Source: Apricaphanius iberus (taxonomy: Eukaryota; Chordata; Actinopteri; Cyprinodontiformes; Aphaniidae). Taken from it: a DNA stretch of 64,000 nt. Position 1 is the stretch's first letter; every line of letters begins with the position of its first letter. Below are positions 36,830 to 50,100 of the stretch, piece by piece. A program made the translations under genes and the position numbers. Under the pieces are notes generated by a model, which was not told where the DNA came from, did not search any database, and was given only the letters and a program-made list of their open reading frames with translations. The DNA is taken from NCBI GenBank assembly GCA_028564705.1, contig JAPXFQ010000494.1, positions 2,294,001 through 2,358,000 on the forward strand. Reading direction: 5' to 3'.

Positions 36830-39580
36830 AAGATCTCTGCAAGTTAAGTTTAGCTAAAGGTTGTCCAAATATATATTTTAATGTTTTGATGTAGGTCTTG
36901 CTGTGGTAGCTGGTTGGCAGTAAGCTTTACCAAACAAAATTCTGCTTAGGGCGTCATGTAATTTTGGTGTGCCATTGACTTTACTAGATTTCAGCTAAGG
37001 TCATGCTTTTATTTCTTTAAGGAGCTTTTACAAATGATGTATTATAACATCGTTGTCTTGATTTTTATTGTCAAAGCTGCAAATACTTCTGTTTTATTTT
37101 ATTTTGAATGACATTAGTTAAGACAAACTAGCTGTGCCCTATTTGAAAAATCACACATTTAACTGTGATTTAGTCATATCTAACTTTTGACACACATGAA
37201 AATATTTAGATTTCACCTGTTCAGATTGTTTCTTATTAAATGTGATAGTTTAACATACAATGTTGGTTGGTAGCAGTGTTGTAGTGCAGCAACAAGGTCC
37301 TGGGTTCAAATCCCAGCATGGAGTTTGCATGTCCAGAAACTTGATTGTTAGTTTAATTGGTCTCTCTAAATTGCCCTTAGCAGATTGGGTATGGGCATTT
37401 TCTGTCTGTCTCTATGTTGCCCTGTGATGGAAACCGCCGGGGTTTACCCCGCCTCTCATCCAACGAGTGGTGGAGATACGCACCAGCCCCCCCACAACGA
37501 CCCTTCAAGGAAAAGCGGCATAAATAATGGATGGATGTTGTTTATAAAGTCAATCCATAATAATCCATATAAAGTCACCTGCTTAAATTTTTATTACTTT
37601 ACAATCATGTGGAATCTACAAAAACAAGGAATTTAACAGTTATGAATTACCCATAACACAGAAAACCAAATAAAAGGTCAATAAAAGTCCCTGTAGTATC
37701 AGTTGTTATTTTTATAAGCATAGACAGTCTGACATATCATCCTGGTATGTTTTCTAACCTTAATATCCCTCTCTCATCTTACAATGGTCCGGGGTTACTA
37801 GAGAACTTTGTGACTTCGATGCAATGTGTGACCTTTGGCTTTTATACACAGCTCATGTTGCATTTTGTGTTCCCACATCAGAAAACTTTGTGTACACTCC
37901 AATCACGAGCGTTCCAAAGACTCAAATGTTATTTAAAAAGTGATTCCTCTCTATTCTGCTCTGCACAACATTGTCATGTCTGTGCATTAAGTTGGAGTAA
38001 ATGTACTTCTTCTGTAAAACGGATAAAGAGATACAGTTAGACAACAGGGGATGGGATCATGTTTAATTCCAGTACATTGCAAAAATCTTTCACCACTTCA
38101 AACATTTCATTTTGTGCTTAAATCCGTTTTTGAGGGTCACGAAACAGAACTATACAGCTTAGTGCTTTGAACAACAAGGATTTACTGGCATGGATCAAAA
38201 GGAATTTCATTCAAGGAAAGCAGTGAGGTGGTTTGCGTTGTCACATCGTTTATTTCACTTCAAATTTTATTTTGTATATGTATTCTATGCAAAAACTGCC
38301 ACACTTTACTGTCTTGTGTTCATGGGTTAATAAGGCAAAGTAATAATCATGCACTTAACAAACAAAACTCTATTTGTAGGGCAAGTCTTAAGATTTTGGG
38401 TCACACACAAAGACGTCACAAGACGTAACACTCTATAACGCACATGACAACTAACTAGAGTTGACCGCACAGCATATGGGTTTGACTTAAAATAAGAAAA
38501 AATCTATGCATAGCCACAGATATGTAGGCCATCTTGGTATTCTGGAGGCATGACAGACCATATTTAGATAAGACGGAGGCGTGTCGTTATCCCTTTTTGA
38601 GTCACTGCCAGTAAGCTTCGCCTGCATAAACACTCTCAGTACAGTTTTCCCATGACATTAAAAAGTTAAAACATATTATCAATGTATTGCACCATAACAC
38701 CCAAAGGCTTCAAGAATGTACCTCTGATTTTACAATTATATAACCTTTGACGATTGTTCTGCTAGAAAAGTTCTTTGAATATTAAAATGTTTGGTGAAGA
38801 TACAAACTTTGGTGGTAGGTTTTGTTTGGGACCGTCAGCTTTTTCAGCTAACAAATTGAGCTGCTGTGATGCACATTTAGTAGTACATTTTAGTTAATTT
38901 GAGCTCATTTACCTAAAAGTCAGAACTTTAAGGAGCACCCACCCCAAAAAGGCCAAAAATGTGCTTGTTCTGAAAGAATGAGTACATGTGAATCGTTAGA
39001 ATGTCATTTAATTTTCCAATTAGCAAAGCCAATATGTGACCTATTCCACCTGCAAACAGCCAAAAATGACTAATTGAGTGTGAAACCAAGTTACCAACCA
39101 AGCTACCAACTGAAATCCCATTGGGATGTCATTAAAGAAACTTCTGCTGAAATGAACCTTTTATTTGGGATCTAATATGAATGCAATTATGAAACAATTT
39201 TTAAGCAGACCACAAGCATGAGGATCAGTGTTTTTTGAGTGAGTTGTGCCTACAAAACAAAGATGCACCATTTTGCTCACCAACAGTATTAGACATTAAG
39301 GCACTTTCTCACTTGTCTTCCTTAGACTTGCTACGTCTTTCTCTTACAGTATTTAGTCAGGGAACAATACTTAACCCTTTGCTACATTTCATGATTTAAA
39401 AAAAAAAGTGCATTGTGATACTACCTATAGACCACCACAAATACTATCTTCACACAACAAGAAAAAGATAATTTATGGATCACCTACATAAAACTTGAAT
39501 TTACTTTGATACTCTTTTTTTTTTGCTACTATTCTGCTACATAATGCCTGAACATATGCAGTATTTTTATATGATCATAC
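36830..39580. other. Intergenic
   Basis: Contains one SINE-like repeat (37262-37535). The remainder has no gene or family I can name. Confidence 0.5.
37262..37535 (+). mobile_element. SINE-like fish repeat
   Basis: A tRNA-like head (GGTAGCAGTGTTGTAGTGCA ... GGTCCTGGGTTCAAATCCCA, with a B-box-like GGTTCAAATCC) is followed by TTAATTGGTCTCTCTAAATT. A GCCCTGTGATGG block and a GGCATAAATAATGGATGGAT tail come last. Part of the middle is deleted. Confidence 0.65.
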
Positions 39581-39947
39581 AAAACCTTGCAAAAGTATTC
39601 ACTCCCCTTGAAGTTTTCCATATTTTGCAACAACACAGCCACAAACTTCAATGTATTATGTGTTTATTTTATATATTTGATCAAACCAAAGTAGTTTATA
39701 ATTATGAGATGGGAGGAAAATGATAAATAGCTTTCACAAATGAAAGTCTGGATAGTCTAGCATGAGTTTACCTGCATCCTGTGGGAGGGAATTGGTTGTA
39801 AAACAATATTTTGATGCAATTACAGCTGAGGGTCATTTGGGGTATGGGTCTACCATATTTGCAGGTCTAGATGCTAAAAATGTCGCTCAAACTCAGATTT
39901 GATGGAATATTCCTGTGAACATCACTTCTCAAGTCTTGCACCAAATT

Positions 39948-39953
39948 TTTATT
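39948..39953 (-). terminator. Candidate ppp1r3f polyadenylation signal inside a transposon
   Basis: Minus-strand AATAAA (TTTATT on plus). It is the first found after the ppp1r3f stop at 41156; another is at 39663-39668. Both lie within the Tc1 copy. Confidence 0.3.
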
Positions 39954-40454
39954 TGGATTTAAGTGTGGACCTTTAACATTCTGACACATTCATACGCTTT
40001 GATCTCAACTATTTCATTCCATCCATGGTAGGTTTAAAGCTACTGGCAGGTGAACCTCTGCCCTAGTCCTTAAAAGTCTTTTTTAGACTTTAACAGTTTG
40101 TTTTTTTACAATACAACCCAGTATTTTGCTTCATCCATCTTACTTTCAACTTGAAATACTTGCTTTGCCCCTGCTAAGGAACAATTTCCGCACGGCATGA
40201 TTCTGTCACTACCATATGCTACTGTGAGCATAATTTGTTTAGGGGGATATGCAGTGATAGTTTTCTTTTACACGTTTTTATGCAGACCATAAACTTCAAC
40301 TTTGGTCTCATCAGACCAGACCAACTTCTTCCAGGTTTGTTGTCACCTCTACACGGCTTGAAAGAAACTTTAAATGGGACATCTTATGACTCTTTTTTTT
40401 TTAACTGTCTGATTGCCACTTTTTCATTAAGACCAGATTTAATGTTATCCCAGA

Positions 40455-40730
40455 TCATTTCACCTGAGCTGTGGAACTTTCCAGAGTCACCATAAAACCC
40501 ATGTCTCCATCTTTAGTTAATACTCTCCCACCCGTGTCTTTTTTAGAAGAACGGCCATGCCAAAATAGATGTGCAGTTCTGCCATATTCTCTCAGTTTAG
40601 GAATTGATGCATTGAAAGGTGAGATGTTCAGAGTTTGGGATGTTTTATAATCCAACCCTGCTTTAAAGTTGTCAACAGTGTTATACATACCCTGTGTTCT
40701 CTGGTCTTCAAAATGCTTTTTCTTCACCAA
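40455..40730 (-). pseudogene. N-terminal remnant of a Tc1 transposase
   Basis: Ninety-one codons with the helix-turn-helix DNA-binding pattern of Tc1 transposases (KAGLDYKTSQTLNIS then YGRTAHL..HGR). It lacks the DDE catalytic part in frame. Confidence 0.7.
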
Positions 40731-41155
40731 TGTTCTTTAAAAAAACACAGAAGCCCTCACAGAACAGCTGCATTTTACACTGAGATTGAGAAATTAGTAG
40801 CCTAGGATCTTATTGAGAAGAATCTCAGTTAAGGGGGCAAAATGCAAATGCATGCCACATTTTTCAGATTTCAGTTTGAAAAAACCTTAGAAAGCTTATG
40901 CATTATCTTAACTGTACTACACAACTTTGTGATGGTAAAGTACAGATGAAATAAAGGGAACTTTATACTGAAATCGTAACACAACAAAATGCGAAAAAGT
41001 TTAAAGAGAGGGAATAATTTTGCAAGGCTCTCTAAACTGGATTTCACACATTATCAGAGGGAGATGTGTGCATCGTTGATTTTGTTGGCTTCTTTTTAGA
41101 ATCCTTAAAAGGCACTTGACTTGACAAGAGATCAGACTGAACCTTTGGAGCTAAT

Positions 41156-44100
41156 TCACAAACAGTGCAAAACCAGAAGCAGCCCAATCAGGAAGAGGGC
41201 ACTGGGTGCCTGCATCACTAGTGAGAGGGAAACAACGCCGCTTAGAAAGAAGGCGCATGGCATCAGATTAATGCTGAAGAAATCTTCAAACATCATCTCA
41301 GAAACATCTGACATGTTGGGTGCATTTTCTAATGAAGTGTGTGGAGAAATACAAGAATCTTCTTTCTCCTTCCAGGATGAAACGGGTTGAGGAGCTACAT
41401 CTTGGCTAACCTCCATGATCTTCACCGAGGGACTTTCAGTGGGCTCTGGTGATGGAGGGCCTCCATCTTCTGCTTTCAAAGGTGCATGAATCTCAGCTTC
41501 AGGGTTTCTGTCTGCATGATTTTCTGCAGATTTTGGGGGAATTTCCAATACTCCTTCAAGTTCATTCAATCCCACTGTAGCTCCTTGATCCAGGCCCTCA
41601 GTCACACTGGGACAGGAGACACACTCAGCAGTCGTCCACTCCTCTCCTGCTGTTGACAGCAGATTCATCTTTGCTACAGGAGGAGAAAAGAGAGGAGCTT
41701 CTGAAGCAGGATTTTCCACTCTCTCAGCCTGAGACATGTATGATCTCTGTTCGAATTCTTGAGATGAAGGACTTGAAGAAGACAGCAACGCAGTGGGACA
41801 GCTGTGCAAGGATTGCTCTGACATGTGGTTATCTGATTCCCAGTGGAGTATATGTGAAGGCTGAGACTTATCTGGTTGGACTGATTCACCAACATGCAGT
41901 GCAAAGGCAGAATTAGATTGAAGGTCAGTTTGAGAAGACGCTGAAGATGACTGTTCGTCTGGGAGTGCAGCGGAAGAGGACAGTGCGCCATCAACAGATG
42001 GAGGCCCATGTTCAGGCATGGCGGAGGAACCAGAATGGCGAACTGCTTTCTGTTAAAATAAATTTTGAGAAAACAATGAAAACTCATGTGAGAGAAAGGA
42101 GAATAGATTTTAATTCAACATTCAAACCGAAAGAAAAGCATTTAAAAACACACCAATGCTTTTCTCTGAAATGAACTTCATGCTGACATTGTAACGATGA
42201 GGACATGAAGACATAAAAGGTGCAGGTGAGAAGGTGAGATGACTGACTGAATACACAGTTCTCCAGTCCTGAGAAATAAATAGTAGAAACTCTGGTTACA
42301 CTTTATCAAAAAAATAAATGCATTTACACGAGTATGTTGAATGTTAACCTAAGATTCGTTTGTACACAATGAGCTTGAATATAGTTCGATTCTTTTTAAA
42401 AGTAGACTAATAAAAATATAAACCTTACATATTTTATTTATAATTAGGACGTCTATTGACGGCCTGTTTGTTTTTCTAATATATTTGGGCATTTTACAGC
42501 ACATTAAACAACACAGATAAGTTTTAAAAAAAGAACATCTGAATTGAAGGAAAGAGCTTTTTAAATGTTTTATGTTAAAATGTATTAAACATCCCAGATT
42601 TGTTCCATCTATAATAACTACAATCAAACCTAAGTGTATCACATTAGGTACAAATAATGTGTTTTGTATGGGTTTTGCTTCTGACTGTTGAAGTGAAAGT
42701 GAAGAGCCTGATGAGATCAAATTAGTCGTCCGAGGCCTTCAGAGAGAAGACTATAGCACATTATAAGTTTGGTTAGTAGTTTAACAATGACTCATAATAA
42801 ATGTAAATCAGCAAACTGCCCAGAAAATATTTTAAAAGCAAAGGACAATTGAAACAACAGCCAACAAGCACATTAAAGTGTGTTAATAATGATATCAGGC
42901 TACAAGATGATAAAATAAGTCTCCAAACCCCCTCAGATGTAATTACACGACTTACAGCAGGCTCTTTGAGATGAAACTACATGCCTCGTAAAGATACATT
43001 TAAAAACTGTTTTGATAGGAAGAGATCTATGCTCTAAGCCAAATTAAAGTTTGGCAGAGAGAACATAGGCAAACTATAGAACAATGATCTTCTAGCAGAT
43101 AATTCTATAATTATATCATTTTGACACCAAAACCTAAGACATTTGTGGTTTAAACCAAATACAGTATTCATGAAAAATAAATGTATACCAATTTAGAAGC
43201 ATGGAGGAAGAAGTGTCATGGTTTGAGGATATTCAATAAGAAAACACATTAAAATATTTTTTTGCTTAGTTATGAAATGAAAATTAGTTTTAGTGTTTTG
43301 ATTAGCCACATTGATACCATTTTTTGTTTGTTTGGTTTGTTTACTTTTTTGTCAGTTCGAAAAGGCTGAGCATAACTTTAACATGAATTAAGATTCCGAC
43401 CAAACTAAAATGAAAGATTAAACCAAAAAGAAAAAGAAAAATTAAAGCAAGCGACATATCCTGAAATATTAAATTATCTACCTCCTTCTCTCTGTCTTCT
43501 TGAGTTTCTAGTTGAATGAAGGACTAAGTGAGATAGTTATGAAAATAGGATCAGAATCAGATCCCCCCTTTTGCCAATTTCAGTCACACGAATGGGATTC
43601 TGTCTGCTCCCTTTTGATACCCATAAGCAAACTATTTCTTATACATGCACTCAACTACGTATATCAGTTTTTTTTTTTTTTTTTTATTGGGGGTTAAAGT
43701 AAGGTGTTTTTAATAATTATGAGGATAAACATATATCAGAATGCTCAAATGACTAATGTAATCTTATTTAATTCATTATACTATAAAGAAAATCTGCAGA
43801 TTCTATCTGTCTTTGGGTTATTAAACTATGACAGATTATGACCCTGGATCAAATCAAAACAACCCTGTGCTATATACCATTGTGTATATACCATGTATTG
43901 GAATCCTAAAAAATAAAATTTGCTTAGAGTAGACATTAACTAGAACAGAAGTGTCAAACTAATTTCCATTTTGGGCCACATCAAGCTTATGTGTTGATAA
44001 CTATAACAAACCATTAAATTAAATAAATAAATAATACTGAACAACTTTACATAATGATGTGATTTAGGATTGTTCAAATAAACACTGATGTTATTTTACT

Positions 44101-47100
44101 GAAAAAAAAACTGTATTGGGGTGCAGAAAAATAGAGCTTAAATTTTCTATCTATAGGGTCCTCTAGAGTTTAGAGGGCCACATATATGGCCTTGGAGGGC
44201 CGTATTTGGCCCCCAGGCCTTGAGTTTGACACGTGTGGACTAAAAGATAGACTCATTAGTTGTCAAGAAACATCCTCGTGGTGGGTACAAAACAAAGCAA
44301 CAAAACAACAAAATGTCTGTTAATGTTGTGATTTAAAGGAAAGACAGCAATTGTGGGAATGCACAAAGTAGATCCTTGTTTTTAGTGTTTTTTTTCCTTG
44401 ATTTTTATAATAGATTTTGTTTTTCTCTTTACAAGAACATTCAGTTAAGTTTTTTTTATGAATTTTTGTTTATCATGAAGTATGTCATTTAAATCATGAC
44501 AAAACTTTCTTGTCATCATTTTTTTTGCACTAATTTATGGTTTTGCTAGGTTATCAAAAAAAAAGCAACATAATAAAAATAAACATTGAGTCAAGGACGG
44601 GGCTTAAAACAAAGCAGGATGGTGTCACATAGTAAAAGACAGAAAAAGTCAAACTGGTTAGAAAGTATTTTAAGAAGAAAAATAAACCACACAGGTTAGA
44701 TGTGAATTTTTTGTTAACTCAGAAAAATAAATAATTCAAATTTTCAAGTTCAGTTTTTTTTTAATTAGGGCCTTATCATTTATTAATAGCATCAATTAAT
44801 AATTTCTTTGTATGACTTTGGATTCCTGTTTAATAATAACCGCCGCCAACTCAATTAAACATTATTAGCATTAATTTTATCAAAACAACACTTTAAGGAC
44901 AACCGATCACTCCAAATGGTTATATTAGAAAACTAGCATCTGTTGACAGACACACGGCTGTATAGCTGCAGGGCTCAGCTATAGTGCAAAAAGCATGCAT
45001 GTGATAAAGACAAGGGTACGAAGTGCTGAACACAACTGATGTAAAAACCAGGAAATTAAAATCAAATCAGTTCTTTATTAGATTGTTTTTTGACAAGGTG
45101 ACATATTTTTGTAAATGAGTCTGGAAAAAAAAACGTACTCCTTCATATCTCAGTTTAAACGTTTTAGTTCCCTTTATAATCATTGGTATGTCAAGAAAGC
45201 ACTGACAAAAACCTTTTGCTGTGCTGTTAATTACCATTTCTTGAGATTTTTACTTGGTGTTCTTATGTATCTTTCCACAGAGAAAGATAAAACCCCAAAT
45301 TAACAATGACATATTAAAAAGTCGGACAACCCCAAAGAACATGCATCATGATACAGATGCTAACAGAAAACAAAAATGGAAAATAGAAAACAGTGGACGT
45401 GCTACAGCCGTGAGAAGTGAGACTTTACCTAAGTTGTCGCTGAAGCTTCAATGAGCTGTGAACAATATAAACAACCAAGCCAGTGATGATGAGCTTTTAA
45501 AAGTTGAACAGGAATGTTTGTTAGATCAATGATTTTAATAAATGAAGAAAGCACTTTATCTGATTACCACTTTAGTATCAATTTGTAATTAACTGCATGC
45601 AGGTCAATATTATTCCCTTTAAAATTATCTGCTAGTTTTGCTGAGTTAAACTCTGTTTCTTCCTCACTACTTTATCCTTACCTCTACATCGATCTCAGGA
45701 TGTATGATGACTGGACACACAGCTGAAGGCCTGACTAGTTCTGCTGGTAAAATCTCTGGTTCCTCTTCTGAAGTGAAACACAAGATATGAATTTAAAGAT
45801 TAGTGATGAGTCTGAACACAGGTAAAAGCACTGACCTTATTTCACACAATACTATAAAAATATCCTCAGAGATAGAAATATGAAGGAAAAGCATGTGAGA
45901 AGAATACAAAGTTGAACATCATAGGGAAGCATAAACTATATGAATCATTGAGTTTCGCAATTCATGTACCAGCACATTTTTATGATTTCTTCTATTCCCA
46001 AAATGAAAAAGCAAAGTGGCGACTACAGTTTGTGTTCATGTTCGTTCAGTACCTTCTCCTTTGTCCTGATCTTCCTCTGAAGCCACGTCATCAGCCATAC
46101 TGCAAGAGAAGAGAGCATCCTGTGTTTTCAGATTGTTAAACATGATAATGGTGAAGATCTACCAAAAGAGTCTGGCTCTGTAGGCCTGTAATATATCTTG
46201 TGAGACATGCTGTTTAATGTAACAGGCTAAAAAAATGGTAAGGGGATCATTGTGTAATAAAAACTAGTTGTTAAATCACAAAACAGTAGAAACTAACTCT
46301 AAACAAGTACTCTCTCTTACTAGCTTCAACCAGAACCATCACAAGCTCTTCTGCTTTTGTTCAGGCTTGATATGCACATTTCACACCAAATTGTTAATTA
46401 CTAGGAAATGGAACATATCCCATTCCCAGTGGCTGGTGATTCCAATGTGTTTATACTTACATTTAAATATTTGAACAGATGAATATGGAATGTTCATAAA
46501 TACATAATTCTCTTCCTGATACCTTGCAGTGCAGATCAGGGCATTTAAGGTAATTGCTGACAATTCATTGCTTTAACGGACTCCAACTACCTTAAATTGC
46601 TGTCAAAGTGGGTAAGAAACAATCCCATGTAAAAGTCAGGCGTAGTCATTAAAATGAATTGCCTCAATTATAGTGTTACAGATAAATTACAGAGGGCATA
46701 TGTGGTACTTTCAATGTTAGCGATCAAGATGGGGGGTTACATGGCATAGTGGTTAGTACGGGTGCCCCATGAATGGAGGCCTTAGTTCTCAACGTGGCTA
46801 TTCCAAGTTCAACTCCGGTCCTCAGAACATTTACCACAGGTCTTCCTACCCCTTTTTACATGATATCCACTTTTTAATAAAATGCACTAGAGCCACAAAA
46901 TCTATAAAAAAACAACAACAATCAAAATATGATATATTACCCCATCCCTTGGTGTTGTACATGTCTAACGCCCCATTTCCAATAGGACCAGTACGGTACA
47001 GAATGGTACGGGTCAGTACAGCCTGGAACAAGCAGGTTGTGTTTCCATTACCATCTCAAAAGAACTGTAGTGGGCGAGGACGTGGGCGGGCTTAGCTTAA

Positions 47101-50100
47101 CAAAAGCTTTTGCAAAATGCAGTCAAAACAAAAGCTCCAACAAAAAGCATCTCTCTTCTGTCGTTGAAGATTTCATTTTAGGAAAACAGAGATTTTTTTA
47201 AACATATGCACTACTTCAATAGCTTAGAGTGATGTCAATCTAGCTATCTTGTTTTACAAGGACACTTTTGCAGCTTGTTTTCAGTTGGACATTAAATTTA
47301 AGTCAGATGCAGGACAGGGTGATTGCAATAAAAGCAGGTTTTTGAAAAAAATGTTTATCACGTGCAATTAATTCTTATGAAAAAGTACTGCTCTGCCATT
47401 AAAATTGCATTTTTGGTTTAATTTTTTGAAATACAAAACCTAAAACAAACCTAAACAATTAAAAAATAAAATATAAATAATATTTTTTATCTACAAAAAA
47501 GTATCTAAGCGGGGTTATTTTTTATTCAAAGGTCTCAGCTGTAATTTTTTGTCATTACACTATTTCTCAAGTAGATGTCAAAACTGCTACAAAACTAGGG
47601 TAAAATGTTGATTGAGGCCAGGTTTGAAAGCCAAAGGAAGCTTGGCTACAGAGTAAAACTGAATGCATCGGGAGCAGTTGCTAACAGAGCTAAATAAAAA
47701 CGAATACTATGAAACAGGAATGTTCTCCACAGATCTTTCGAAAGTGGTGTGATCGCCACATAGAAAGGAGCCCCAGCAAAGCATGCCAAAAGCTCAAGAT
47801 GTATGACAAGCATGTGACAAGAGCTCCAGGAGCTGCTCATACTCCTTGTGTTTTATTACTTGATCTTCCTTCTATGATTTTAGAATATGACCCAGGTTTT
47901 ATGCTCTCTCCATATAGGGCTGTGAACCCATAATTTTAAAAGGCAGAAATCAATTCAATACTTTTAAATTAACTGAATTACATAATCAAAGATATTACGG
48001 AAGACTGATGACATCCACAAGAAATGTATTTGAAATTTACAGGTTTGGTACCATATTTAAAAGTTCAATTTCAAGTACCGAGTATCTCTGAGCTAATAAT
48101 CAGGGACGAATGTGCAGTCTACCTTGACCCTGAGCATGACATTGCGGGTAAAAATAGTTTGTGGTAGCCTTGAAGGCAGGTGTTAGTAAAATTGATTTAT
48201 ATCATGACAAACTCTGCTAGCTTAAATTGACTGTTTGATTTTTTATTCCTTATGAAAATGTTACATTTGACATTAAGTGACTCAGTAATAGTCAGTCACC
48301 TGAATATTTTTGGTGATTTTCTTGGATTGTATCAATCTCCTTATTTTGTAATGGATGAACCATCAGGCCCATTCCTATTTCCCAGCAGCTGCAGCAATTA
48401 TCTAGATGACAACTATCACTTTATGAACTGTTTGATCCTATTTAAATGTCCCTAACAAGTTTCGGAGACCTTTACCACAGCAAGATTGTCTTTTATCATG
48501 TTGATGTTACAAAAAATAAGACGATTATTTGACTTTAATGGCCTGCAGAAGGAGTAAAGTGATCTGCACCCCGGTCTCTTAGTTACATTTGGGTAAGAGG
48601 CCAGTCTGCTCCTTTGAAATTGCTCCGCTCCTCCACAAGAGATAGAAAAGGTCAGAGTTAAATTTCAGTGCGAGGGGAAACGCCAGGACTGAAAACGACA
48701 CCTGCACTTTTCCTATTTTGATCGCGTCACACACCACGCAGGCTAATGGCATTCAGTATGAGCTTTCTAAAAATCTCTTCCTGGGCAAATGGAAAAACTG
48801 AAACAGAAATAAAAAATTCTAAGAATAGTCAGCTTAAACGCCTTTTGTTTAGTCTAAATATATCTCACAATCACAGGATTTAGGTTCCACATGGCAGTGC
48901 ATCGAATCCAGGGGGAACCACTGTGGTGAATGCTCATTTTAGCCAGAAAGGCTCAAAGGGTATTAGTGACCAGATACTGGTCTGGAGTTGCTGCCTCGCT
49001 GTCTGTGTTGCAGGGATCCCTATATCTAGGAGCTAATATGGATCTTATACATTTGCACCTACATTTCAAAAGGTTTATTATGATACACCAACACTCAGTA
49101 ATTTTAACTGTGAAGCTGAAAGAGACTTACACATGGTTTTATAAGAATCTGAAGAGTAGCGTGTATTTGTATTCAAAAACCACCACCCCTAATCCTGATA
49201 CCCCTAAATAAAATAAATGCAAATGCCTGTCTTCAAAGGTCACCTAAGAGGAAGAGTTCGGCAGTATGTAATCAAATCTTAGTATAGATACAGCTGCTCT
49301 GTGAAGGCCTTCAATGACTGTTAGAAAACATGGATGAACAAACGTTAATGAACAAAGCCTTATGATGACAGGAATACAACATGTTCATCAGGGATAAAGT
49401 TGTGGATAGGTTTAAAGCAGGGTTACATTATGGTAATATGCCAGATTTTGAACATCTCACAAAGCAGTTTCCATCCGTCCATCCCGTCTATCCTAGCAGG
49501 GTTGCAGTGTCTTAGTGCCCAACTGAAGGAAATGGATTTCACTCCGGGATTCAACTGTTGTGTGGCACTTTATATTGTGAAAACCTACAATTGTTTTTAA
49601 GTATTTTTTTTCCAGCAGTATTTGGCAAGAGGCATGATACAACCTGCACAGGATCCCAGTCCATCACAGGGTGACAGAAGGACACACAAGACAATCAACC
49701 ATGCACGCACATATGCATATACACTAAAACATTTCCACACAACTGATTTGGGTTGATTTCGCAATAATGACTTTTGTTGAGTGAACTGAATGTAAACATG
49801 GTAAACAAACCTAATACATTTAGGTTGCTATAAGGCACAACACTGGAAATTAAGTCGTGCCTTACAGCAACCTGAATGTATGAGGTTGACGCAACATGTT
49901 TACATTTAGTTCACTCAACAAAATGTGTTATTACTAAATCAACCCAATTCAGTTGGGTGGAAATATTTTTTTGTTTTTTTAGTGTAGGGCAATTTAAAGA
50001 GCCCAATTAACCTAACAGTCATATTTTTGGACAATGGAGGGGAAACTGGAGCACCTGGATAGAACCCACTCACGCACAGAGAGAACATGTAAACTGCATG

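Larger units (their letters stand above)
39584..41029 (-). mobile_element. Degraded Tc1-like transposon
   Basis: The ends are CCTTGCAAAAGTATTCACTC (about 39585) and GGAATAATTTTGCAAGG (ending about 41027), inverted. On the minus strand 40730-40455 keeps the N-terminal transposase region (FKAGLDYKTSQTLNIS, REYGRTAHL, HGR). The rest is broken. It lies directly downstream of the ppp1r3f stop codon, in the same orientation. Confidence 0.8.
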
